DNA of 64,000 nucleotides from Mauremys mutica (Eukaryota > Chordata > Testudines > Geoemydidae): assembly GCF_020497125.1 (NCBI RefSeq), contig NC_059089.1, positions 27,301,282 to 27,365,281 of the forward strand, read 5' to 3'. The translations under genes were made by a program, and so were the position numbers. Numbering within the stretch: the first letter of the stretch is position 1; each line of letters starts with the position of its first letter. This document shows, in pieces, positions 58,595 through 64,000 of this stretch. Below the pieces are notes generated by a model. It had not been told where the DNA came from. It searched no databases and saw only the letters and a program-made list of their open reading frames with translations.

Positions 58595-61500
58595 CACACA
58601 CACACACACACACACACACGCATTGTCTCTTTAAGTACACTGGCCCCACTCTGAGTACATTGCCTTTTTAAATATATCAGGAAGTTGAGAGAGCAGCTGC
58701 AGCCAGCAAGCTCCCTCCATCATGAGCCCTGTCGTGTTTCCCCCCTGCTCTATGGATGGGGTAAGTGGGGGACAGGAGCAGGAGGGGAGGGGGACACCTT
58801 GACATTAGCTCCCCTCCCCCCCTCCGCACAGCAAGCAGGAGGCTCCCGGGAGCAGCTCCAAGGCAGAGGGCAGGAGCAGCACACGGCAGTGGGGGAGGGA
58901 CAGCTGAACTGCCAGCAATTGCTAGCCTGCTGGGGGGCTGCCACACAGGGAATTTAGGGGAATGGGGAGCTGATAGCGGGGCTGCCGGTCCACCCTGGTT
59001 CCAAGCCCCCCCCCACCAGCTAGCTGCAACGGGCTGCTCTTCCTGCAAGCAGTGGACAAAGCAGGCAGCTGCCAAGCAGCGTTATAAGGGAGCATTGCAC
59101 AACGTTACATGAGCATGTTCTCTAATTGATCAGCAACGTAACAACAAAACGACGTTAACCAGCATGACTTTAAATGAGGAGTTACTGTACATCGAAGCCT
59201 GCTGTCCATTTTAGTTGGGAAAAAATCTTACCCATTTGAGAAATGCATGTACACACATAACCACCCCAGTATAATCCTTTAATGTTTGGTTCAATGATGT
59301 AGTTTTTCATTGCTTCAGGTGTATCAGCAGTGGTTAGGCCTAAAGTGCACTATGCAAGACCCGCTCATCCGCCGCCAGATCCCCCAATCTTGGAAGGAGC
59401 TATGGGAGGTAACGAGGCCAGATTACCAAATTTTGGTTCCCACATCTTAATCCCAACTGATTTGGAGGCCTTCAAACAAAGGCATTCCTACCCAGAAAGG
59501 CTGGTCCGCAGCAGGAGCTCTGACATAGTGACATCAGTTCGGAGACCTATGAGTGACCCTGGCTGGAACAGGCGGCCTGGCAATGAAGAAAGGGAGCTTC
59601 CTACACAAACACCCAACATTGGGGCAGCTGCTTCAGTGCCTGCGCCTCAGTCCTCTTCGTCATCCCCCAGTAAAGACTCCTCTAGAGGAGAGGTAAGACA
59701 TCCGTTGTGAAGCTGAACGGATTTTGCATCTTTGTTCTTTTCTCACGTCATTTTTTAGTAGAAATGTGTATCTAGTGGTGTTAGCATTAAATATATTAAC
59801 TAGGGAAGCATAGTGCAATTCTGGCACCTTCTGAAGGGTGGCCTGTAGTATTACTTATAAAAGTCAAAGCTTAAGATGGGATGAATGGCCCAAATAGACA
59901 AGGTCCCTTTTTTCAATTTATGTGACATGCTTTAGTTGTAGGACCCCCAGAATGAATCTCTAACCATAAAGTCTTGTAGTAGTAAATGCGTCAATATAAT
60001 GAAAACAAACATTGCCCTTTTTTGAGAGAGATTTTCTTGGATTGTTGTACACCAACTTTTAGTCCAGAACAAATAGTTACACTCAAACTTACAAACACCT
60101 CTCCAAGGGAGGACTTAAACTTTCAAGAGCAGGTTATTTTACTTTGTTGTAGTGCTGCTTTGCAGGTAATGTGATATGATCTGTTACTGGTAATCAAGAA
60201 AATATTTTTCAGTCTTCCACTTTACAAAATCATGTAATGATTTCAGCATCGTGTAGATTGAAATAAAAACTCACTTTCCCTATAGATTGAGGAACGAAAA
60301 GATAGTGATGATGAAAAATCTGACAGGAACAAACCCTGGTGGAGAAAGCGTTTCGTTTCTGCCATGCCCAAAGGTAACAGCCTCACGTTTACACGTTCTT
60401 GGCGCCTTTAGAAATGCTGTACATTGCTTTCAATAAATCTGCACTTTGATAGGAAAATTTGTGACTCTCTCTCCGGTTACTGTGAGACCATATATTAAAT
60501 GGTCAGTCTGAATAGTTGACTACATGAAGGTTGCAACCAGTCCAGGCTCACAGTACTTTCTGCCCTTTCTGTGTTGTTTTAATCCGAGATTGTTATGCTA
60601 ATTACTTAACAAAATCAGGTAATGCAGAGTCAGAGATCTTGTAAATGATGAAATCTGGCCAGTAGATCACAAAAGAGTCTTAGAATTTATGTAAAAAGCA
60701 ACGAAGAGTCCTGTGGCACCTTAAAGACTAACAGATGTATTGGGTTTGAATGTATGGGTATTGGTACCATTTTAGAAGTAAAGGATATTAGGTATACGTT
60801 CACTCTAAAAGATAATGTCTAGTATTTAAGACTTTGCATAGTAAAGTATTATCTAAATGTTAAATGTCACAACACCCGTGTGAAAATAGAACAGCATTGT
60901 CCCCAGTTTGCAGAGGGGAAACTCTTCTTCTTAGATGAATTTGACTTAAATACTTTTATACAACTGAATTTTGTTTTTCTACATATTTTAGTATTGCACA
61001 GTGGATTGTGACTTTTATCAGGAACCATTCATTGGAAGTAGCTTCCAGAAACAATTGACATCACTATAATCGGTGCATGACTCTGGATCTGTGGACATAT
61101 GTCTAGAGTAAATTTGTGAAACTAGCCAGTTTCAATTCCTAATCAGTAAATGAAAAATACTGAACTCAGAAGGCAAGGCTTTTTGGGGGTGCTGATTGTC
61201 TGGCTTAGCTTAGTAGCTGTTAAAGACATAATTTGTAATATGATCACAATAGGCTGCCTGTTTCACCCCACAGGCTTGGGTATCATTAACTTGTATTTAA
61301 AGAGGACTTGTGTTACTGAGAAGCTTCAGACGTCACCTTTGCAGTTTCTTACACATCTAAATACCCTTCATGGAGACTTTATTTGATGTTAAACTTACTG
61401 TTTCTTAATGTAGTTTGTAATTCCATGCTCTATTGTCTCCATGTGTCTTATACTGACTTTCTGTAACTTCCAGCTCCGATACCATTTAGAAAAAAAGAAA

Positions 61501-62677
61501 AACAAGAAAAAGACAAAGATGACTTTGTATCTGAGAGGTTCTCAACACTTCAAGGTTTGTATATTGCCGTTGCAGCGCCTTTACTAAGAGTATGCACCCC
61601 AACTGTTCTCCTGGGACAGCCAGAACGTTACCTTTTACAGCAATGTATAGACTAGTATAGAGAGAACATTTTAATATTCAAAATTAGCTTCCTAACTGAG
61701 GAGGTTATTGTGGTTAGTCAGTACCTGCCCTGAAGACTTAATGGCTTTTAAACTTGTCATGCAGTGTTGTTTGCACTTAGCATTGAACTCAGCACCACAT
61801 GGAGCTAATTCCTGTTATATTTTCCTCATTGTTCAGATGATCCCAATCCCAGACTAAGTGCACAGGCACAGGCTGCAGAGGATATCCTGGACAAATATAG
61901 GAATGCTATTAAGCGAACCAGCCCAAGTGAAGGAGCTATAGTAAATTATGAAAGTGCAGGTAAGAACTTTTGTAGCTCTACATCCACAACATTAAAAAAT
62001 GGGCAGCACAAAACCTCTTGGTGATAAAGTTGAACATCCCTTAAATAGTCTAGTCAAATGATAATCTAGTCAAATGATACTAACATCTGAACTATATTAA
62101 CACTCTCTCTAGTGCAGGGAACAAGGAAGTTTCTCTTTGTTTAATTTATAATTGCGTCCACGCTGATAATGGGAGCTAAACGATAATCTCCAAGGCCAGA
62201 ACTCCTTGATTGAATCAATTGGGATTTCTTAGTGTTGTTAGTTTATGCATCTGATATTAGCAATTTTTTTTAGAAGAATTGGAAAACAATAAAAGGACAT
62301 TGAGATCTAAAACAGAATTATACAGTTCCTTTTAAAAGCAAATTGTACATTACATATTTTGAATCTTTTTTAATTTACTCTAAAATTCTAATTATTATTT
62401 TTTTGGATGGATGGATGGATTGACCTAGGTTTCTTTTCCATATAATTAAAAAATCTTCTTGGAAATTAAAAATGAGAAAAAACAAACAATATAGTACTAG
62501 ACAGTCAAGTTCCTTTCTGTGAATTCTCTGTTGGAATGTTTGCTTAGAGGTAATTGGAGATGGTGAAAGTATACACGACTCTCCACGCGATGAAGCCCTG
62601 CAGAATATGTCAGCTGATGACCTCCCAGATTCTGCAAGTCAAGTAGCACAGCCGCAAGACTCTGCTTTCTCTTACAG
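33509..62677 (+). CDS. GAPVD1: GAPVD1 (Gapex-5/RAP6), N-terminal 1,100 residues, 18 coding exons
   Basis: GTPase-activating protein and VPS9 domain protein 1 acts at the plasma membrane and early endosomes, where its VPS9 domain activates Rab5-family GTPases and its N-terminal domain resembles Ras GAPs. Coding exons: 33509-33693, 36186-37029, 43989-44075, 45193-45327, 45449-45638, 49629-49789, 52924-53053, 54029-54154, 54914-55087, 55392-55532, 56495-56629, 57307-57426, 58047-58124, 59319-59692, 60286-60373, 61474-61554, 61837-61959 and 62548-62677. They join in frame to 3,302 bases with GT-AG introns and no frame break. The start MVKLDIHTLAHHLKQERLYV is the known vertebrate N-terminus. The RasGAP region spans about residues 150-385; the rest in the window is a Ser-rich linker. 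The VPS9 domain (end of the roughly 1,480-residue protein) is beyond 64000. Confidence 0.97.
33931..33968. repeat. (GT)n microsatellite
   Basis: About 19 GT units in intron sequence. Confidence 0.95.
34202..35040. mobile_element. hAT-type non-autonomous element
   Basis: CAGCATTTTTCAAAGTTTGG at the left and AAAAAGTTTGAAAACAACTG at the right are inverted ends with a perfect 8-bp duplication GTCTAGAG (34194-34201 and 35041-35048). The interior is GC-rich with long shadow frames but no transposase. Confidence 0.88.
35111..36144. mobile_element. hAT-like MITE with a nested hAT MITE
   Basis: AGGGCTGTCGATTAATCGCA at the left and the complement-like ATCGTTTGACAGTCTT at the right mark a known style of AT-rich terminal sequence. 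A second MITE (35860-36078) and a CA repeat (35704-35722) lie inside. The right boundary is 42 bases before a GAPVD1 coding exon. Confidence 0.6.
35860..36078. mobile_element. hAT MITE nested in another MITE
   Basis: The ends CGCGTGTTCTCAAACTGGGG and GTTTGAGAACCACTG are imperfect inverted repeats flanked by GTTTAACA on both sides (35852-35859 and 36079-36086). Confidence 0.85.
36186..37029 (+). CDS. GAPVD1: GAPVD1 coding exon 2 (RasGAP domain)
   Basis: This 844-base exon encodes residues 62-343, from SAEASPAECCQHAK to EVARFNLMQ. It carries most of the RasGAP-like domain: LRYLIEFELKE, then RRLLRRGTCAFSILFKLFSE (the segment that aligns with the arginine-finger loop), LFLTATLHEPIMQLL, and LLLACFICPAVVNPEQYG, which corresponds to the conserved FLR-type helix of RasGAPs. 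An acceptor CTGAAG precedes it. The reading frame stays open for 84 bases past the donor into a CR1 copy, which should not be taken as protein. Confidence 0.97.
37317..37976 (-). mobile_element. Truncated mariner-type MITE in CR1
   Basis: It is the reverse-complement relative of 58167-59187: the right end GTGGGGAGTTACTG is followed by TA, and the GC-rich interior and (TC)n run match. The part corresponding to the other terminus is missing. It interrupts the CR1 copy. Confidence 0.7.
39018..39116. mobile_element. 99-bp hAT MITE inside CR1
   Basis: The whole element is an imperfect palindrome with ends CAGGGCTTTGGAGCGGAGCC and CCAAAGCCCTG. The 8-bp duplication CATGTGTC is perfect (39010-39017 and 39117-39124). 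A sister copy is at 50232. Confidence 0.9.
41285..42790 (-). mobile_element. CR1 LINE with reverse transcriptase remnant
   Basis: A 5'-truncated CR1 runs on the minus strand, its tail at 41285 (CTAGGACTGGAAGGGACC). The frame 42304-41846 is a reverse transcriptase piece: LSKASDTVSHDLL, GIPQGSVLGLVLFNIFIDD and FADNTKLGG. The catalytic FADD box reads FADN, so this copy is inactive. Confidence 0.88.
42800..43690. other. GAPVD1 intron, no recognised feature
   Basis: Ordinary intron sequence; nothing supported. Confidence 0.4.
43705..43775 (-). repeat. CR1/SINE tail fragment
   Basis: CTGAAAGGGACCTTGAGAGG with TCTAGTCTAGTCCCCTGCAC is the CR1-type tail seen also at 25840 and 41285. Confidence 0.7.
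43989..44075 (+). CDS. GAPVD1: GAPVD1 coding exon 3
   Basis: The exon after TTGTAG encodes residues 344-372, VGRLLQQLAMTGSEEGDP to NLGKFDK, in phase 0 at both ends, within the C-terminal part of the RasGAP region. Confidence 0.95.
44110..44325 (-). repeat. MIR-type SINE fragment
   Basis: On the plus strand the segment reads AACTGAGGTACAGGTTAAGT, then GGTCACATACAGTAGGG and AGAGCTGGGAATAGAACTTG, the reverse complement of the MIR core and tRNA-like part. It is old and diverged. Confidence 0.6.
44330..45180. other. GAPVD1 intron, no recognised feature
   Basis: AT-rich intron sequence; nothing supported. Confidence 0.4.
45193..45327 (+). CDS. GAPVD1: GAPVD1 coding exon 4
   Basis: Residues 373-417, SCVAAFLDVVISGRAVETPP to MTYSQLINL, phase 0 at both ends. 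This is the end of the RasGAP-like region. Confidence 0.95.
45449..45638 (+). CDS. GAPVD1: GAPVD1 coding exon 5
   Basis: Residues 418-480 and one base of codon 481: VGFMRNVMSSDQLKEDRMAL to TPANKKNRLPI. It includes SLEMTPYNTPQLSPATTP, a Ser/Thr-Pro rich segment likely to be phosphorylated. The donor is ATAG|GTGAGG. Confidence 0.95.
45640..46970. other. GAPVD1 intron, no recognised feature
   Basis: Intron between exon 5 and the cassette exon. A purine-rich stretch (46120-46460) resembles the complement of the pyrimidine-rich segment at 4000-4500; I cannot name the repeat. Confidence 0.4.
46975..47055 (+). CDS. GAPVD1: GAPVD1 candidate cassette exon (27 codons)
   Basis: After AACCCAG a segment of exactly 81 bases ends at TTTG|GTGGGT. 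It takes the one leftover base of exon 5 and leaves one base for exon 6, so inclusion adds GQQLAAITAWDTSTTNLSAH and INLVTPF without changing frame. The frame has no stop inside the exon but one nine bases after its end. Its location between exons 5 and 6, in the Ser-rich linker, and the well-formed protein sequence suggest a true alternative exon. I have not compared it with transcripts. Confidence 0.65.
47060..48300. other. GAPVD1 intron, no recognised feature
   Basis: AT-rich intron; nothing supported. Confidence 0.4.
48305..48476 (+). mobile_element. CR1 3' fragment
   Basis: CCTCCGTTTGGCAGAAGCTG, CACCTGGCATTGGCCACTAT and GACCCAGTATGGCCGTTCTT are CR1 3' untranslated words, as at 13450-13613. 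Confidence 0.85.
48480..49375. other. GAPVD1 intron, no recognised feature
   Basis: Nothing supported; a short segment at 48560-48660 may be a repeat relic (ending GGTTGGGGACCACTG, which resembles a hAT end). Confidence 0.4.
49378..49565. mobile_element. Mariner-type MITE with TA flanks
   Basis: The ends CACCTCTACCCCGATATAAC and ATCGGGGTAGAGGTG are near-perfect inverted repeats flanked by TA on both sides (49376-49377 and 49566-49567). Internal GTTATATCG words are repeated in both orientations. The element is 188 bp with no coding capacity. Confidence 0.9.
49629..49789 (+). CDS. GAPVD1: GAPVD1 coding exon 6
   Basis: Residues 481-534, ATRSRNRSNIPVDQHGDHEG to GPQLTPGMMSENE, starting in phase 1 after CATTAG. 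It contains the conserved LEVQPEEVLVISLGTG block. Confidence 0.95.
49995..51790 (-). mobile_element. CR1-like LINE fragment
   Basis: Minus-strand CR1-like sequence without an intact frame, recognised by similarity to the segment at 38000-40800 (for example the TGATCACACTTT and GTCCCCAAGGAGATTTG parts). A hAT MITE is inserted at 50232. Confidence 0.6.
50232..50343. mobile_element. 112-bp hAT MITE inside CR1
   Basis: The ends CAGGGCTTTGGAGCTGTGC and GCTCCAAAGCCCTG are inverted repeats of the same family as 39018-39116. The 8-bp duplication GATGAGAC is perfect (50224-50231 and 50344-50351). Confidence 0.92.
51800..52920. other. GAPVD1 intron, no recognised feature
   Basis: AT-rich intron; nothing supported. 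Confidence 0.4.
52924..53053 (+). CDS. GAPVD1: GAPVD1 coding exon 7
   Basis: Residues 535-577 and one base: VLNMQLADGGQGDVPVDETK to CSDNLEGISE. The donor is GAAG|GTGAAG. The frame stays open past the donor to 53214, which is intron read-through. Confidence 0.95.
53060..54020. other. GAPVD1 intron, no recognised feature
   Basis: AT-rich intron with a poly-T run near 53920. Confidence 0.4.
54029..54154 (+). CDS. GAPVD1: GAPVD1 coding exon 8
   Basis: Residues 578-619: GPSNRSNSVSSLDLEGESVS to EALQLLEHEQ, Ser-rich linker. Phase 1 at both ends. Confidence 0.95.
54160..54910. other. GAPVD1 intron, no recognised feature
   Basis: AT-rich intron; nothing supported. Confidence 0.4.
54914..55087 (+). 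CDS. GAPVD1: GAPVD1 coding exon 9
   Basis: Residues 620-677: ATTQDNLDDKLRKFEIRDMM to DPNIDEDRLQEIA. Acidic and strongly conserved. Phase 1 at both ends, so it could be skipped without breaking the frame. Confidence 0.95.
55090..55391. other. GAPVD1 intron, short
   Basis: Intron of 304 bases with a polypyrimidine tract before TGTGCAG. Confidence 0.6.
55392..55532 (+). CDS. GAPVD1: GAPVD1 coding exon 10
   Basis: Residues 678-724: GAAAENMLGSLLCLPGSGSV to SEAWSVEVLPSDS. Phase 1 at both ends. Confidence 0.95.
55540..56490. other. GAPVD1 intron, no recognised feature
   Basis: AT-rich intron; nothing supported. Confidence 0.4.
56495..56629 (+). CDS. GAPVD1: GAPVD1 coding exon 11
   Basis: Residues 725-769: EAPDLKQEERLQELESCSGL to SRPSTPGLSVVS. 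Contains an acidic segment and SRPSTP, a likely proline-directed phosphorylation site. Confidence 0.95.
56635..57300. other. GAPVD1 intron, no recognised feature
   Basis: AT-rich intron; nothing supported. Confidence 0.4.
57307..57426 (+). CDS. GAPVD1: GAPVD1 coding exon 12
   Basis: Residues 770-809: GISATSEDIPNKIEDLRSEC to SVTSPDMDETAH. Phase 1 at both ends; acceptor TTTGTAAG is weaker than the others. Confidence 0.93.
57430..58040. other. GAPVD1 intron with a GT repeat
   Basis: AT-rich intron; a (GT)n run lies at 57800-57822. Confidence 0.5.
58047..58124 (+). CDS. GAPVD1: GAPVD1 coding exon 13
   Basis: Residues 810-835: GASQLTSPPSQSDSLLALFD followed by PLSSHE. A short exon, phase 1 at both ends. 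Confidence 0.94.
58167..59187 (+). mobile_element. Mariner-type non-autonomous element, 1.02 kb
   Basis: The ends CAGTAACTCCTCACTTGACG and ATGAGGAGTTACTG are inverted repeats with TA on both sides (58165-58166 and 59188-59189). The interior has a (GA)n(CA)n run at 58571-58620 and a GC-rich part shared with 37317-37976. No transposase frame is present. Confidence 0.85.
59319..59692 (+). CDS. GAPVD1: GAPVD1 coding exon 14
   Basis: Residues 836-960: GVSAVVRPKVHYARPAHPPP to SSSSSPSKDSSRGE. It contains the Pro-rich RPAHPPPDPPILEG segment and the basic, Ser-rich RHSYPERLVRSRSSDIV segment, which is of the 14-3-3 or kinase-target type. Ends in phase 0. Confidence 0.96.
59700..60280. other. GAPVD1 intron, no recognised feature
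   Basis: AT-rich intron; nothing supported. Confidence 0.4.
60286..60373 (+). CDS. GAPVD1: GAPVD1 coding exon 15
   Basis: Residues 961-989: IEERKDSDDEKSDRNKPWWR to FVSAMPK, a charged segment with a WWRKRF patch. Phase 0 to phase 1. Confidence 0.95.
60380..61470. other. GAPVD1 intron with a repeat fragment
   Basis: At 60703-60740 GAAGAGTCCTGTGGCACCTT and AAAGACTAACAGATG mark a single-armed copy of the fold-back repeat family of 15345. Nothing else is supported. Confidence 0.55.
61474..61554 (+). CDS. GAPVD1: GAPVD1 coding exon 16
   Basis: Residues 990-1016: APIPFRKKEKQEKDKDDFVS to RFSTLQ, Lys-rich. Phase 1 at both ends. Confidence 0.94.
61837..61959 (+). CDS. GAPVD1: GAPVD1 coding exon 17
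   Basis: Residues 1017-1057: DDPNPRLSAQAQAAEDILDK to GAIVNYESA. The AEDILDKYRNAIKRTSPS helix is well conserved. Phase 1 at both ends. Confidence 0.95.
61965..62545. other. GAPVD1 intron, no recognised feature
   Basis: AT-rich intron with a short (GGAT)n run near 62405. Confidence 0.4.
62548..62677 (+). CDS. GAPVD1: GAPVD1 coding exon 18 (last in window)
   Basis: Residues 1058-1100 and two bases of codon 1101: EVIGDGESIHDSPRDEALQN to QDSAFSY. The donor is TACAG|GTAAAC. The following exons, with the helical bundle and the VPS9 domain, are outside. Confidence 0.95.
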
Positions 62678-62679
62678 GT

Positions 62680-63905
62680 AAACGTAATATTTGTGTGTGT
62701 AACTTTGATTTTGTTGTTGGATTAAGACAAAAGCTGAAGCCATGTGCTTGATCTGCAGAGAAATCATGATACATACTGTAGGTATCCTTAATCTTAATGG
62801 TGGGAAAGAATTAGTCTCCTGGGGACCAGTAGTATTGTTTCTTACTGTAGACTTCCAGATATTTTGTCCAGTGTAGCTTAAAATATGTAGTTAAATGATG
62901 GGCTATCCACCCCTTCTACTGATGAGTGTATTTTTCAGTCGGTTAGTGCACACTCTCAAGAAGGGTTTCCTGATTGATGTTCCACCCTATATTTCCCTCT
63001 GTTTAGTCCCCCTCTTTCCCTCCCACTTACACTTTTTAGTATGCCAGATCATTTCTCTGTCTGGGTCTCTTCTTTGTCCTTCTTTCCAGCTCCCTGATCA
63101 TTTCTGTTGCTCTCTGCCAAACTTCCTCCTGTTTCTTTGGAAATTAGGGGCCCAAGAACTGAATACACCTGCCCAGATGCAGTTGCACCACAGCTGTTTA
63201 GAGAGGGACCTACACCCCTTTCCCAGGATGTGATGTCTCCACAAATGCAGTCCAAAGTTGCATTGGCTTTTTGCTGCTATATTACGTTACAAGCATATGT
63301 AGCTGTATGCCTTTTTTCACCTCTCATCTGTTTTATTAAGCTTTCCTCCATTCTAGGTTTCTCCTTTTTGTTCTGCCTCCAGTTTCTTCCAGCATTTAAA
63401 CCTCCTATGTTAAAGAGTCTCATACTTATTTTAATGAACCTGTATAACTTTGGAGTGAAGCAATTGGTTCCATCTGTCTCTGTGCATATACTATTTAGGA
63501 TTGACACTTAAAAAAAGCCTCCCATAATTGTATACATTCATGTAGATTTGTGTTTGCTAAAGGAATTAAGATGTTTAGTTTGTGTTGGGAGAAAGCACTG
63601 AAAGGTAATTCCCTAATGAAGATCCCAGACTTCTGGGCTGCATGTCTAAAGTAGTATAGGGTTGATGTAGCAATGTTTAAATATTATTCATTAAACTATG
63701 CACTAGCTAATAAATGCACAAGGTGACTGGATTGCTCAGGGGGTTGGTTCTGGGATATTGTATCTATGGCTTCTAGGTCATTGCTTTGAATTTAGCCCTG
63801 CTTAATTGTAACTACTTTCAGTTACTATCAATATCTCTTCAGTAGACTACATGAGTTTTTGGTATCGGTCCAGTTATTTGTGGACTTGTGCCTACATAAT
63901 TAGGC
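62680..63905. other. GAPVD1 intron, possible CR1/L2 relic
   Basis: Around 63080-63200 words such as GGAAATTAGGGGCCCAAGAAC and CCCAGATGCAGTTGCACCAC resemble minus-strand CR1/L2 sequence, but the match is weak. No exon is seen. Confidence 0.35.
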
Positions 63906-63906
63906 A

Positions 63907-64000
63907 TCCTGTATTGTAAGTTCTTTGGGGCAGGGACTGTTTTCTTATGTGCCAGCTTCAGCTTTTCCAATACAGTTCTGCACTTTTGGTACAAACATCT
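63907..64000 (+). repeat. L2-like LINE 3' end
   Basis: TTGTAAGTTCTTTGGGGCAG and GGACTGT are the conserved tail of L2-type LINEs, here cut by the window edge. Confidence 0.55.

Noticed and set aside
59330..59710. Start of an independent 126-residue protein
   Set aside because: It is GAPVD1 exon 14 read from an internal Met and through the donor into the intron.

Overview
The window is from a vertebrate nuclear genome, almost certainly a turtle (Testudines). The evidence is one intron-rich vertebrate gene (GAPVD1) with very conserved exons, abundant CR1 LINE fragments, a tRNA-headed SINE with a CR1-like tail, many small PIF/Harbinger, hAT and mariner-type MITEs, and nothing prokaryotic. No RNA genes or CRISPR arrays were seen.

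Layout. 1-3143 is the right part of a PIF/Harbinger DNA transposon (element A), cut by the window edge. 3147-6040 is mostly unassigned. 6041-10069 is a complete PIF/Harbinger element (element B) with terminal inverted repeats, 3-bp TGA flanks and an uninterrupted 414-aa HARBI1-type transposase. 10880-11580 is a CpG island with ZNF143-like and NRF1-like sites; it is the likely GAPVD1 promoter, and first (non-coding) exon. 11.1-33.5 kb is a long GAPVD1 intron filled with repeats: two solo LTRs, a CR1 nested in a MITE, several MITEs and a decayed third Harbinger element (element C, about 24.5-27.2 kb). From 33509 to 62677 lie 18 coding exons of GAPVD1 (about 1,100 residues: the N-terminal RasGAP region and the long phosphorylatable linker) plus one frame-preserving cassette exon. 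The VPS9 domain lies beyond the window.

How the genes relate. The only host gene is GAPVD1, a Rab5-family exchange factor and Ras GAP-like protein of endocytosis. The other coding sequence belongs to transposons. Elements A and B share one architecture: a transposase and a two-exon Myb/SANT (trihelix) gene run convergently with abutting polyadenylation signals, and inside the Myb intron, on the opposite strand, lies a third gene.

Main discovery candidate. That third gene has its ATG exactly at a splice donor (ATG|GTRAG) and its body in a second exon. The bodies in A and B align without gaps over 78 codons with about 37 identities, and a decayed homologue sits at the same place in element C. 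The pattern (small A..L..., W.G.V..., .ALP.NL, ...F blocks) resembles a BEN domain. Canonical PIF/Harbinger elements carry two genes, so this looks like an extra, conserved, nested antisense gene.
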